From Fomes fomentarius (Eukaryota; Basidiomycota; Agaricomycetes; Polyporales; Polyporaceae), in contig JABYQN010000003.1 in NCBI GenBank assembly GCA_022606135.1, positions 3,286,001 through 3,350,000 on the forward strand: 64,000 bases of DNA. Reading direction: 5' to 3'. Position 1 is the stretch's first letter; every line of letters starts with the position of its first letter. Shown here one piece after another: positions 9,944-22,629 of the stretch. Position numbers and translations under genes: made by a program. The notes beneath the pieces were generated by a model. The model saw only the letters and a program-made list of their open reading frames with translations. It was not told where the DNA came from and made no database searches.

Positions 9944-12464
9944 TCAATACTCAAGCCCCTTCTCGGTCATGTTCCCTAGTATCATCTTGGTATTGACGCC
10001 TGGCCAGATTTCAAAGGTGTCATCCACCTCGCATACGGTGTCGTCGCCTTCCGGGAGCTGAATTCAAACGCGTCAGACAGGGAGCAAATTGCGCAGTATA
10101 CATGTGTATGCGCTTACTGTGCCATTTAGGAAGTACGCCGCGAGGACCTGGTTGATACATGCCGAGGGGTTGGCGATCAGAGTGTGCTGCGAATGTCAGT
10201 GAGTGGGTGATACGGGGGGGACGAGACAGAGCTAGGGCTTACTCCGAAGCCGTTCAGCCTGACGAGCGCGGCTTGGTCACCGAGCAGATCTGCGACGGCC
10301 TTTGCCCCCAGAATGGCGTAGCGGGATCGTACTGCAACACGTGATACGGTGAGACAGACGGTACCGATACAGGATACTACCCAAACCCATGAGTCCGATG
10401 AAGTACGTACAGTGTTCCCCATGAGGAGAATCTTGTTAGCAAGCGTCTTGTTGAACGGTCCTTGATAAATCTCCACAGAACGTTCAGGCCACGTTCCACA
10501 GTAGTAGATGGAGAAGGGCCACTGTGCTCCGACTAGATACGATGGTCAGGTGTCAGTTCGCCCGTACACCCGGCCCGGGCCAGCGAAGATGGGTAGCATA
10601 TGCAGGATGCAAACGTACACATGTGGGAGACGGTCTGTGTGCCTTTCACGATGGCTTCGAAGATACCCTTCATCGTGGAGTTGACTGTGACTGTTGCCGG
10701 GCCATCAGCGCAGAGGATGGCCGAGGCCGAGAATGATCGCGTCTCGTTCTCCGCACGCCGGGAAAGACTGGAGATTAAAACGGCAGTGAGCCTGCGGTGA
10801 CGCAACAGATGGGGGGACGACTCACGAGCGTGGAAGTGTAGTTTCTTGCTCGGAAAGGTTCGAGTTGACGTTTTGCGCCTCAGCCGAGATAGCCTGGAAA
10901 ATTCCGGGTAGCACTTGGTTGGAGGTGCTCTGCCATTGGCTAGGCCAGTACATCACGGGGTAGAGGCTTGCTGACGTGCTTCATGAGCATCTCTGAATAT
11001 AATTGATGCCTGCAGGACAACTCACTTCTCAGAGCGCCGGAGGTCACCGGAGACGAAGGGTCGCGGAGCTCGGCGTCATGAGCGAGTTTGAGCTGGGCTT
11101 GGATGTCGGCATGGAGCTTGGCTGGGGTGTCGCCCTCCTTGGCAATGGTGCAATGTTCTGGACCGGCAAGAGCGCATCCGGTGACGAAGCCTTCGTATGC
11201 TCGGTCTGCGCTGGAAAGTTGTGGAGACCAGGCCTAAACATCTGGATGAGAAGGGACATAACAACGATCTGAAGTCTCGAACGTACGGTGGCTAGCTCAA
11301 CAGAAGCAAGGCGGCTAGGGTCGAAAACGCTGTCGAGGACGACTTTGCCAACGCGCTGTGTACGAAGTCAGATGCGACCGTAATCAAGTATGATCAAGTT
11401 GACAGGGCCTCACGTCAGGGAACACTGATGTGAGGGTAGATGAAGTCAGCGATGGAAAGATGTGATAGAATGTATATTAAAGGAACGTACTATTGATGAG
11501 CCAAGAACCCATACGCGTTCCGTAGGAGAATCCGAAGTAGTTGACGGGAGCCCCGGGGCCATCGAGAGCGTCTGCGAGGGCAACCACATCGCGCGCCGTC
11601 GCAGCGCTCCCAACGTACTTCAGATACTTGCCATCGGAGTGGGCTAGGCAGCGCGTTGCCATCTCTTCGTACTTCTCCTGCATCCCGTCCGCTTGGTCGA
11701 GCAGTCGCGCAATATCAGCTCCATCCGTGAAGTCTCCGTGCATCGAGATTCCGGCCTTCTGGATGGTGCCTGCGAAAAGGGCGTCATACTCTTCCACACT
11801 GCCAAAGCAGTACACCTCCCCCGGCCTGATACTGTGTTAAATCATGTAGACCACGGTATAGCAAGAATCGGAGGCTCACACTGAGAGTGTACCGACGCCG
11901 CGGGGATCCCAGCTGACCACGTCGTAGACTCCTCCCGTGACAGCAAGCAGCGACGAGGCAGAAGTGGCCAATACTTGCAAACCAGATGCACCGGGGCCGC
12001 CTGTGAGCAACCATCATCAGATTTGTCGAATATGCCGAACAGAACGGTCAGGGTATACCAGGATTCATGAAGACGGTGCCTCGCCGCTCTGCGGTCGCGT
12101 TCGCCTTGACTACCGCAAGTCGTCCTTTGCCGGCTGACAGGTCGTGGTAGTCGAGAGGAATCTCAAAGAAGCCGCAGGAGAGCGAAGGATCGGGCACTAT
12201 GGACGGGTCGCATGGGCCCCACTGTATCACGTTTGCGGGTGAAGTAGTGCGTGCTGGTTCCGGAGCGCTCTGTGTGCCAGAGAAAAGGTCAACCATTTGA
12301 TCCCACATTGAAGTGCTGAAGAGATGACAAACGGTGCTTCTAGAGTGTGTCCTAGTAGGGCTATGAGACTTGAATGCTCCCGCATGCACGAACTCATTGT
12401 GTGAGCCGAAGACAAGAAGCGAGACAAACGCAGCAGGAAGAAATCTGTTCATGAGAGGAAACAT
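9944..12464 (-). CDS. Secreted alpha/beta hydrolase with TAP-like C-terminus
   Basis: Twelve exons can be joined in phase: 12464-12059, 12000-11880, 11831-11491, 11424-11414, 11355-11287, 11233-11026, 10970-10826, 10767-10619, 10532-10411, 10331-10243, 10186-10118, 10057-9944. The product is about 614 residues. The chosen start (MFPLMNRFLPAAF) gives a signal-peptide-like N-terminus. Family motifs are MNPGGPGASG, VSWDPRGVG, the nucleophile elbow GFSYGT, MFPDRVGKVVLD, a likely catalytic Asp in YDPATPF, and His in GFGHT. Tripeptidyl-aminopeptidase-like proteins of this family cleave N-terminal peptides. Here an extracellular peptidase role is inferred, not shown. Exon 10 needs one extra G in the run at 10305-10309 to stay in frame, so the gene is either a recent pseudogene or carries a sequence error. 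Confidence 0.8.
11414..11424 (-). other. 11-nt microexon in the TAP-like hydrolase gene
   Basis: Reading the minus strand, cag|tgttccctgac|gtg is flanked by an acceptor AG and a donor GT. Joined to exon 3 (ending ...aat a) and exon 5 (starting cgc gtt ggc), it yields IN-MFPD-RVGKVVLD, the expected family sequence. Omitting it breaks the frame and deletes the motif. Confidence 0.8.
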
Positions 12465-14871
12465 AGTGGTCGGTGAATGTGTTGATGCTGTTTGAGAAAG
12501 CTCGGGACGTTTATATATGGGTCGTGCACCTTGTGCTCGATTCCTGCCACAGAACACTGACATACTATGACAAGTTGCACTTTGAGCGGAAGCGTTGATG
12601 CGCTACACGAACTCAGCGACGGTCGCCCGAGCGGGACTGCAGTCCATGCACCCCAGCGCCGGACGGGAGAGCCATCGATTTCCGGTCGGGGATTGTAGCA
12701 CGGTGGATGAGTGTAAGTAGATCTTGCCAGACGGCTTGCGACTCGCGAGTCTCCTCGGCAGCGACTTGCACAACGATGCCCGGCGCTGCGGCGGCTACTT
12801 ACTGGAGGATGTATTCCGTGTTCCGCGTGACGACGTGACTGGCCCAGGCCGTCCTCTGTGACTTGTGGGATGTTCCACGCCTTGTGGGCGCTCTGTTTTC
12901 TCCTCGTCCCCGCCTCCCGCCTCCCCAACACACGGTTTCTATAATATGAAGTAGCTCAGCAGGCCAAGGCCCATGCACACGCTAGAGGACGGAGGCGGGA
13001 TAGTCGGTGATAGGCGCGCGAGCGCAGCTTTCACTTTAGGCGCGGGGAGGCTGGCAGGACTTGCTGGATAGGTACTTAGGATCAATTTGTGAGTCGGATT
13101 TCAGTCCCTCGCGTGACCATGCAGTGTGGCTTTATGCTCCCTCTGAGTTCTCCCTCAGCCTGGACCACAGAAGTCACGTCCGGCCATCGCGTATGCAGTG
13201 TATCGACCACATCGGGCATCTCGGCGGGCATCGCATCTGGTTCGTTCTTCTTTCTTGTGCCAGTGACTCTCTTCGTTCTGCATTCAACATCTCTATCGTA
13301 GTTCTCTTGGATGATCCTTACTATTTTTCTATGTGCGAGGCTTGGGCAATCTTCGCCCTCCACAACCTCAGTGGTCTCTATTAGTGATAACTTGAAATAA
13401 CCATTGGTCGGATTCGAAACAATAGTGGACATGTCAAGTATACAGATCTATTTCCGCGTCATTGTTTCCTACAAGCTGCAGGCTTTTGGACCCGTCTCTG
13501 AGCTACAAGGTCGGCTGCAGGATAACTTGGAGAGTCGACACCAGACCACAAGGCCCGGGACGTCGCACCCGCGCTATTGTCTTCCTGTCAAACTGAATTC
13601 AGCATTGACCACTCCTGTCCGGAAGCACCAGGGCCACTCCATGTTCCGGTTTCTTGTTAATGATATAAAACAGGGGCTGGCGTCGATCGACCGCACATTC
13701 CTTCTCTCGTGCGTACCCCGTACTCGACACATAACGCGCCACTCCGACATCCAGCTACCATCCTCCGCATCCTGCGCGTCATTCACCACCAACCCACCTT
13801 CGTCCACATGGACGCTCTTTTCGAAATTGCCGTTCCAGTTCCTGCTGAGGACCCGGCGTGCTCGTCGACCTCTGTCGAGATGACACTAGTCGACGAGGAG
13901 CGCTATGGGACTGGATCAACCTGGCACTCCGGGTGCACAATCTGTTGATACTGCACAATCTCGAGCGTCAGGTGCGTCGACTTTATTCCCTGTTTTTGAC
14001 GACTTGCGCCTGACGACGAAATTTGACGTCCCAGAAGTTCATACGAGAACTCATGCTTGTCCGCTTGCTACGGGGACAACCGTTGGGAGCCACACGCTCA
14101 TCGGTGATCCTATCGTTTTTTTAGCCAATGCGCATAACAATTATTTGAATTCGTTCTTACCGGACATCTTGTATCATTCCACTTCCTACTTCTTCCATGG
14201 TTCGTGAATGGACAGTAGCGTAGCTCTTCTATCTCACATAGACGTTGGATCGAGTTCGTTCTTTCTCTGTATCCCTATTCGTATACTGCTGTATACTCGC
14301 GACCCTCGTAGGAGGACGGTTTCAGAAGAATCTATGTAGTATAACACACGTCAGTATACAATCACCACTCGTAATTGCAGCGATATACGACTCTTACTGA
14401 AGTACTGGCTTCGGGTCCATTCATAGCAGCCACAGTAGGTTAGGCCGCGTCGAGTTCTCGGATATCTCGGCAAAATCCATGCAAAAAGTCGTGTTTGGAG
14501 GCGAAGAAGTCGTCTTGGACCTAGATAATGCACGAAGGGTAGTCGAGACAAGCTACATACGCCAGGTGCAGTCAGCGCATACAGCTTCGAATGAGTTGAA
14601 CATGCAATCAGAGGCAGGCGAATGTATGCATGAGTGCGATTATCGAGCCACAGTGTCCATATAGTTACAGTAGAGTACACAGGGGGCCCGGGGGCGGATT
14701 GTCATTGCCTCGCCGTCCACACCATCAGTCGTGGCTCTTGCTTCACCCTCCTCATGCAGATTCTCAGTATCGTCGTTCACGATGGCGTCTCATGCTCGTA
14801 TGCGGCTGGGCCGGAGACTTGCCGCACATGATAATCATTCTTCATATACGTGGCCACCAGACGCATTATGC
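12465..14871. other. Intergenic, no supported gene
   Basis: This block contains the promoter side of the hydrolase gene, then about 2 kb in which no frame shows a recognisable domain or consistent splice structure. Short open frames (for example 13404-13883 +) lack motifs and are treated as chance or relics. Confidence 0.5.
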
Positions 14872-16839
14872 CCAGCTCCCGCCGTCCGCCACCTCATAGA
14901 CTCGCGAGGGGCCCAAGAGCCGTACATACATCGAGTTCATACTCATTCAGAGCTCATGCAATTCTCACTCAAGTACCGTCGGAAACTGATGAGGTGCGTG
15001 TTCAGTTCAGTCTCGATGACCGTTTCGCTGCAGGTCATCGGGCTTTCACGCCTCAAAGCAGAGCTCTCAGCCCTCCGTGCGGTTCAGGACCAAACTACTG
15101 CAAGGTGTTCCCCTCTGCAGCCCTTTGTGGACGAGCAAGAAGCAGTAGGAACACGAAAATACTGACTCTGGTACCGTGGCCTCAAGCACGATTGCGAGAA
15201 ATACATAAGGGATGCTACACATGTCGTCCAAGAGGTGTTCGGGTACCCACGCGAACGTACACTGTGCGTCGTCTTCATAGATGGCATTGACGCCATCAGC
15301 ATCCGACGTTCTTCCAGTTCGAGAGGGCACGAATCCTATGGACGAGAAGCCATGGGCATGAGAGTGTCAGCGCGAAGTGACGCAAGCCAAACCAACGCGG
15401 AGTGCAGAGCAAAAGATGATGCGACCCGAGTACCAATGGCATGGAATACTGCGATATGTGCGTAGTGGTGTGGATAGGAAGATGTGTGAGCAGATGTGCC
15501 ATGAGTTAGGACCTTGGCACGACGTTACCATAGTGTCCGAGTCCCTCCTCTGCGGTTGACGCAGGGTTTCGAGGTGCTGCATCGCATCGATATCAAGGCG
15601 CGTTACTCTGCGCTGATATCTGTAAGTATCCAACAGATATGATGGAGGTACACTTGAATGTGGAATCTGCGACCAAATTGTGTTGAAAGGAACGTCGAGA
15701 TCGGGGTTCAGACCACAACTTGAGATCCTGAATAACCATTCGCAGCCTGTCCACACGAGCAGCGAGCTCGACTGAGAGGTCATTGTCAAGGCATGCTCTG
15801 CCATGATCCCCATCTCTGGTGAAGCTCTCGTTGTTGGCGCATCAAGATAGAAGACAACTTCTGTCGATGAACGTACCTCTGTTCAGAAGTTGGTTTGGAT
15901 TCAAAAAGTGTCTCTAAGATAAATGCATCCAGTGATCGTTGTGTGGCAAAGAGTAGTCGCTGTGAGTGCTCATCAATCATGGTTTTATCCGGCATATCCC
16001 TTGAGTGGATTCTGATGGTCGGTACCCAGTAGTGTGGTCAATATATAGCACTCTACTTTACATCCGGCCCTGCAGGGAAATAAACGAGGACACCAGTATA
16101 TATATAGCACTGTCTGGCTTGTCCTTTGCAAAGCACTCTGTTGCTAAGATTCATGACACTCGACACGCAGAAATTTTTTCTCACTCCACTTGGAAATTTG
16201 GTATTGAGCCTTTGCTGGCGAGCTCAAACATCTATGTTCCATCTTTCCTTCTGAGATAGAGGAGTGCAGTGTTTGTAAAGAAGGTTCTGACTTGGAGATA
16301 CATGAGATGAGACAAGATGGTCGTTCATCAATAAGGTGTATCCTAGTGTATCGCCATCCCCAGAATGTCTGGTGTTAGTCGAGCACCTCAGTACATGGCC
16401 CTGCCACACACAGTCTCTGCATCTTTGTCATCAATTGCCCAATGGAGCTAAATCTTGTTGAGTGTGGAGGGTGAGATGATATGCTCCCATTAGGCGACCT
16501 GGTACTTCTCGAGTACCTTCACCCGAGATTGGGATACCATAGGTACCAGAGAAGTGCAGCAAATATCCGTGGAGGAAGACTCAGTCGAGGTCATCTCCTT
16601 GTGGCTGTTATGCGAAGAATGCACTGTTACGGTTGTACTTCAACATTGCTTCTATCTTAATACATATCGCATGGTGCTCTGCAATTGCATGTTCGGCGGC
16701 AGTACACTGTAGTGAAGTTTGGATCCAAGCAAACACTACATGATCTGTCAGTTGTCTGATCTAGTGCACTCCAATCTCTACATTTGACTATATAAGCAAC
16801 ACATGCTACAACATCACTCCCCACCCATACCCCTGTAAC
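14872..16839. other. Duplicated block upstream of DUF6533 copy C
   Basis: This block is closely similar to 24591-26532. A minus-strand frame starting at 15995 (PDKTMIDEHSQRLLFATQRS) and a segment reading DNDLSVELAARVDRL (about 15740-15790) recur in copy 2, where the same pieces lie at about 25384-25683. They may be exons of a small duplicated gene of unknown function, but no intact frame joins them in both copies. The last 200 nt before 16840 are the promoter region of the DUF6533 gene. Confidence 0.5.
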
Positions 16840-18899
16840 ATGTCCTCTGACTCCTCAGACACAGGTGTTGCCGCATTTGTGGCCTTCTATGCCAGTCTGT
16901 AAGTATAATTCCCCAGTTCATTCCATTTGCTACAGCCTGACTGCTCGTAAATGAATGTAGAAACCTTGATGAATACTGTGGTGTAGCTGCAACTGGTCAG
17001 TTTCATCAGGAATTCACTCCTTGTGACTTACACAGATTGCTATGATGCCCTTAGTATTATTCATATATGACACTCTTCTCACCTTTGGCCGTGAAGTAGA
17101 CTGTTTCTGGACAGGCAGAATGACTGGGGCTAGGATTTTGTATTTTGCAAACAGATACATATCCCTGCTCTCGACTGTTCTCAATATAATTCGATCTGCA
17201 CCCCTCTCAGACAAGGCAAGCTATCAAGCACTATTGCTAGTTCACTGCAAATATCTGACACTCTGCTGCCCCTCACTGAACATGCTGACTCAGAGGTGGG
17301 ATGGCTTCCTAGTGACAACATCCACAGAGCAGATTGCTAATGAGCACTATAGCTGCACATATGTGGAAAGAGCAGAAAACATAGTAGCTAGTCTTAACTA
17401 TATTCCACCAGCTGATGAGTTGTTCCTTTTGCATCACATACAGGTTGTGTACCAAAGATTCACACCAGAGTGCTCTAGTGTTCTCCACACTGCGTGCTTT
17501 TGTGCTGAGCAGAAACAGAACCCTATCCACCCTTGTCCTCATTCTTGGTCTTGTACCACTTGGGATCAATCTGGTACAATGAGGGTATTTGGTACTATGT
17601 AGTATGCTCTTCACTGACTGTCACAAAGGTACCAGTATTTGTGCTCAACTATGGGGAATCATTTGCCAACCATGGATGCCTGTTATATTATGGCATGTCA
17701 TCTGAAACTGCCCTCAAGCTCGTCTGCACATAGCCCACTTGCCTCAATCTCTGCTAACATGTAGATAGATGTAGGAGTCTCACACTTCAAAGTTGGTAGA
17801 GCCAGGGTATATAACTAACAAATCATTGATATTAGTGCTTCTTCTCTCCAGGACATCACTTATTGTTTCCGATGCTATTCTTATTCCAATCACCTGGAGA
17901 AGTCCAATGACCCAAGGCCTACATATTAATATCCACAAAGACAAGAGACAGTTGCTGGGCACAATTCTGGTGCAAAATGGTGAGCACTTGCCACTATCCT
18001 CTTCACATGTGCATTTTTCATGATATAGGAATGATAGGGACTATATACTTCATGTGAGTTAGCATCAGGCTCAGGCTGATAATTACAGTCTGTGCTGAAC
18101 ATTCAAAGTGTGTTGCTGTGTCTCAATGTTTGTCACCTATCATTCTCTTTGGCAAACGTAAGCCCAGACTCCAAGAAAACATCAGATGTCCTTGCTCACT
18201 CATGATACTGTCTATGCAGATCTTTATCTTTACAGATGGGAGTCCAATAAGTTACATCTCTACCTTCACAAAACCGTGCGTTTACAATCAGGCTTACTGC
18301 CTTGCTGGCCAATCTATGAGCTGATATATCACTTGTATAGGATCACAACTATCCTTGTCTCACACTTCCTCCTCGACCTCCAAGAAGCATACCAGCGAAC
18401 AGTCAGGGTAGACTCTGACGATGTCCTCAATCTCGGAAGCAACAGCAGCACACCGAGCTTTGTAGACCGAGTTACTGGGTCAATTGGCTCTGACATCCAT
18501 TTTGCCACACCTGAGGCCAAAGACAACTCAGACACCACCGGTACCGGATCAGAGGACACACGAGGAGATAGGTCAGATGACATTGTGAGTCCCAATGTCA
18601 TCCACTCTGAAGGCCATCTTGAAGATGAGGAGACCGCTGCCACTGGAATCACAGGCTCGAGCGGGTCTGTTATAACATTCAAGCTGGAGGACCGGCGAAA
18701 CAGCAGGACTTGGAGAAGGAGAGGATTGCTCGTGCCGACGATGCATGGGAGGATAGTGAGGAGATCCTTGAGGTTCCCCGTACACCTGTCGCACACGGCG
18801 GCTCAAAGAACAGGGCCTTCCCATGAGCGACCATGCCGTGCGTGTATACATGCGCAATCCTCATGCATAGATGTGGGTGTGACTCTTGAGCTACACTGA
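16840..18899 (+). CDS. DUF6533-domain multipass membrane protein (copy C)
   Basis: Exon 1 encodes MSSDSSDTGVAAFVAFYASL. Splicing to LNLDEYCGVAAT and then VLFIYDTLLTFGREVDCFW keeps the frame if the third acceptor is the cttag ending at about 17053. Further conserved segments are TGARILYFANRY, SCTYVERAENIVASL, VFSTLRAFVLSRNR, SLIVSDAILIPITW, GTIYFM and ILVSHFLLDLQEAYQR. The C-terminal tail is acidic and Ser/Thr-rich. Compared with its duplicate at 26533-28504, this gene shifts frame near 18670-18690. The shift replaces the shared ending (AWEDSEEILEVPRTP, stop at 18824) with about 70 unrelated basic residues ending at 18899. The helical core appears intact, so the protein may still work. Confidence 0.7.
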
Positions 18900-19167
18900 T
18901 ACTATTCCTTCTTGAAGTTCCCTGGTCTGATTTTCGATTTTCACTCTGTATTTACTCATACAATCATCGCATGGTGCATGAATCCACTTGGTTGTTCATG
19001 GTTTGCATCCTCTTGCTACTAGTAGAAATGTGCAGCGTTCATGTATCTCATGTATGCAGAACAGGCTCGTATTTATTTGCATACTATGGATCAATATTTA
19101 TCGGGTAATAACGACGAACGTCGCTTGCTATCCTACAGAGACAACCCGTGGCAGAGGTTTTTCATCA

Positions 19168-20096
19168 TCACTCTGCTTTCTTCCTTCCCCTGTGAAATGC
19201 CCTCAGGCTGACTTTCAATGATGTCCCCATGTGCCTTGATCTATGCGGCCCAGAGTGCAGCATGTGCAGCGCCGACAGTGTTTGCAAAGCTGAACAACAG
19301 CCTGACGAGTGGGATGAAAATCGGATAGTAGTGTCACGGTCCCTATTCTGTACATGGAACAATGAGAAACGTCAGTCATGTTGCTTCCAATCGGACAAGT
19401 GTCAACAGTCAATATTCCAAGTGACGCACACTTGCCGACTCGACTCACAATGAACGCCGTGTGCTGGGCCTTTGGCAACCCTTTCAGTCGAAAATATCTT
19501 GAATACCACCCAGGTCCACTGTTGTGCCCATTTTACGGCAGACATAGCACTGTCCCCACTGCTGGTATCATATTCAGCGACAGATTTAAGAGATAGCGCA
19601 CGATGCTGTCCTTCAAGAATGCCTGGAGCGGCTTCACGAGCGAGCTCCCGAGAACTCCGCACGGCTGAACTTTCTACGCAAGATTTTCTGCTCAAGACAA
19701 GTTGTGTCTGGCAATGCGTGAGGAGTGCTGCATCAAAGAGGTGCGTGAGTGTGGGAGGAAGAGGGCACGGGCAACGAGGGAGATGAGGAGGATGGACTCA
19801 GCGCCGACGATGAGGGCAATGAGTGGTGCGAGAGACCCGGTGATGATGGCCAGAAGGGCAATTTGAGAGACGTAGGTGAAAAAGAGGAGGGCGAAGAGGA
19901 ACACAGAGAGAGGAGAGACTTGAGGAGGGTGGAGCGAACGTGTTTTTGAGGAGAGGATACGACACATTGACCAGAGCCACGTTCGAAGGAGGCGAATGCT
20001 TGCCATATTTTGCGATGCAGTCTCCTGTGGGTCATGCTGCAATATCAGTATAAAAGGCTGTTCCGGGGCGTGATAGTTCTCCGTAGCCGTGGACAT
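19168..20096 (-). pseudogene. EI24-like membrane protein, decayed duplicate
   Basis: This is the counterpart of the gene at 28852-29828. The start MSTATEN and the first helices (FFTYVSQIALLAIITG, GAESILLISLVARALFL) are still readable. The frame then ends after RTSLMQHSSRIARHNLS, and the rest (conserved in copy 2) is spread over other frames. Compared with copy 2, a deletion has removed the first intron together with the flanking codons for PNIILSV. Decay of this copy while the other stays open fits relaxed selection after duplication. Confidence 0.75.
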
Positions 20097-20761
20097 CGTG
20101 GAAGAAGTGGTTGAGGATGCATGAGATGGGCGAGTACAAGAGGTGGAGCATATATACGACAAACATCATCATATACAGTATGCGAATGCCGTGAATCTCA
20201 GAGCGTGCAGGAGTGCCTCCTGTAGAATCAATTCTCTACAACAAGTCTAGTGAAGCAAGCTTACAGTGATATGAAGAACTTCTTGCTCCGCTCCTGCGAC
20301 GATAGAGAACGGTAGCAGTACGAGTCCTTAGACACTTTGAGCTTGCAGGTTTCTTCGGCATGTGCACGAAGACTCCAATCACGACTGGTAGGTCTTGCCA
20401 TTTATATTTTCTACGAATGTTCCTCGATACGCATATCCAACCAACTCGCTCAACTCAGAGCGTATGGCCTACACGCGTACCTTGGCTCCTATATGATAGG
20501 GCTGCGATTACACCACAATTTGAATAGTTTGTCCCCTACTAATACGTACACATCCGCGCTTCGCAGCGCACCTTCAAAGGTCGTGCAGAGCACGGAAATC
20601 TTGACCGGAGAAGGCGGCTTGTTCCCTAAGGCCTCCAAGTCAGGCTTACAGTTCTTAGTTCTTAATTGCGGCTTGGCTAAATTCGAGCGGAGACTGTGGG
20701 AAAAGCGGAGCTCAAACTGCGGAAAGCCCTTGTGGTGGTGCCGGCGTGATGTTGTGGCACT

Positions 20762-21760
20762 ATGTTCGACACCACAATGAACTTGAAGCCACGGTTCCCT
20801 CCTAGTCTAGCGCAGCAGCCTTTACTACTATGCCCACCCCTCGGACGCTTGTCTTCTCCTTTCTTCAGGAGGATGTGCTTCTATGTTCACGAGTGGCTCT
20901 TGAAACCGCTCTCAACGTGGTACTGTCGTCTCCGAGGCATCCGGCCAGAGCCCATGACCAATGTATACCTCCTTCCGTTCGGCCTCATCCTCAAGTGCTC
21001 GCCTCGCGTCCGCGAACAAGAGGGCTTGGCAATGGACCTCGCCCGCGCCATGGGCATTCCTGTCCCTAGGTTCATATCGTTTGGCGAACCTCCCGCGGGC
21101 GACAAGGACGGTATGCCCTCCATACTCATGACACAAATCCCCGGTACTCCATTGGGTGCGCTCCGTGATGACCAAGTCGACTTCGAAGTAGTGCACAATG
21201 ACTTGCTGAGTATCTTCACGTCCATGCGTCGCTATGCTAGTCCTTGGGGTGCCGCCGTGTGCGGAATCGACGGAGGGGCTGTGTATGGACCTTTAGTCCC
21301 GGCGTCGCCGCTCGCCGCATGCGCAGACGAGGCCGCCTTCCACGATGCACTTCGAGGGATTGGGTATTTCCACGAAACAGAATCATATGCTGCTGCCATA
21401 CAAATGGCCGAGCGGTTCTTCGCTCGACCTCGCCATGCGATCGTCTTCACGCACGGTGATCTCAACCAGCACAACATCATCATCGGCGGTGATGGACACA
21501 TTTCTGGCATCATCGACTGGGAGGGGGCGGCCTGGCTCCCTGAGTATTGGGAAGTCAGCGTCACAACACCTTTTCAACAGAACGTATGGGGACAATTCAT
21601 GGACAAGAAGGTCACTTCGGGGATGTACGAAGCGGAGATTACTGGACATCGGGCAGTGTTCGCTCTGGTTAGTGACTCATTTTCCTATTGACCGGTAAGT
21701 CCATCCATACTTGTCTTCGTTCAGTCGGCCTTTGACGTCCAAGGAGTGCTAGGTACATAA
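20762..21760 (+). CDS. APH-family (aminoglycoside phosphotransferase-like) kinase
   Basis: A long first exon (20762-21667) joins a 12-codon last exon (21725-21760, SAFDVQGVLGT) across a GT-AG intron, giving 313 residues. The catalytic-loop motif FTHGDLNQHNIII is followed by the DFG-like GIIDWEGAAWLPEYWE, as in the APH/choline-kinase-like superfamily. An N-terminal region holds PMTNVYLLPFGLILK and EGLAMDLARAMGIPVPR, matching the usual glycine-loop-poor, lysine-bearing N-lobe. These fungal proteins are presumed small-molecule kinases with unknown substrates; antibiotic resistance is not implied. The gene lies in the 1.9-kb stretch found only in copy 1 of the duplication. Confidence 0.8.
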
Positions 21761-22059
21761 GCAGGGCAGATAGTGCGGGTGTCATGATACTCGACAAGTT
21801 GTGCCGATACGACAGCAAGGCGGCGCAGAGGTATGACACATTACGCACCAGTGACTATGGTACCTTCCATGAGCATATGACTACAATGAGTTTCGGCGAC
21901 ACATGACTCATGCGCCAACAACAGAATCACGCCCGCTCCCTTCCTCCAGGTAAATGCTTGAGCTATTATGTACGATTTCAACGCCGGGGACATGATTCCA
22001 GCAGTGGCTGACTAGAACGCGGCCTCTCGGACTCGGTCGTGCGCCGCAACTAGTCATCC

Positions 22060-22215
22060 ATTGTTCGGCGCATTGTCATAGATCAAATGAGTCCATCTGC
22101 TTGACGTTGGGTTGGTATCCGCTATGAGCACTATGATGGTAATCAGGGTCAATGGACGCGGACGAGGTAGATCACTACGACTTGGAGGCATTTGGGCACC
22201 GTGATAAGCGGGTTT
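22060..22215 (-). pseudogene. Relic of the small unknown gene at 30334-30834
   Basis: Sequence such as cattgttcggcgcattgtca and ggaggcatttgggcaccgtg matches the interior and start of the intact gene in copy 2. Deletions and substitutions have removed the reading frame, and only the N-terminal third is recognisable. Confidence 0.6.
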
Positions 22216-22629
22216 GATCACCACGCAATGCGCTCAATGCAAGGGGGCCGCTGTCGCACCGAACACGGGCAAAGAGCGTATGATGGTTGTAAATGCCCAT
22301 GAGATTGTCGTCCGAGGTGGATGCGGTGATTCCTCTCAATAATACAGAGGATGAGAGGCATGGGTGCGCCTCGTCGAGGCAGTTGTATCGGAGCTAGTGG
22401 GCGGGGCGTAGGTAGTGCATGTATCGTAGCGGTCGAAGACATATCACCGTGTCTCAAGTTTGGGGCACACACAGGTGCGTGCGTTACCCGGGGATAATTC
22501 TGAAGAAGACAGGTCATAGACAATGAACTCAGTTAGATGTCATGATACCGGGCGGTGGAAACTACCAAGGTGTTGAGACCAAGCATCCATCCGCATCCCG
22601 TCTCCAGCTCACATACTAACGATGAGATC

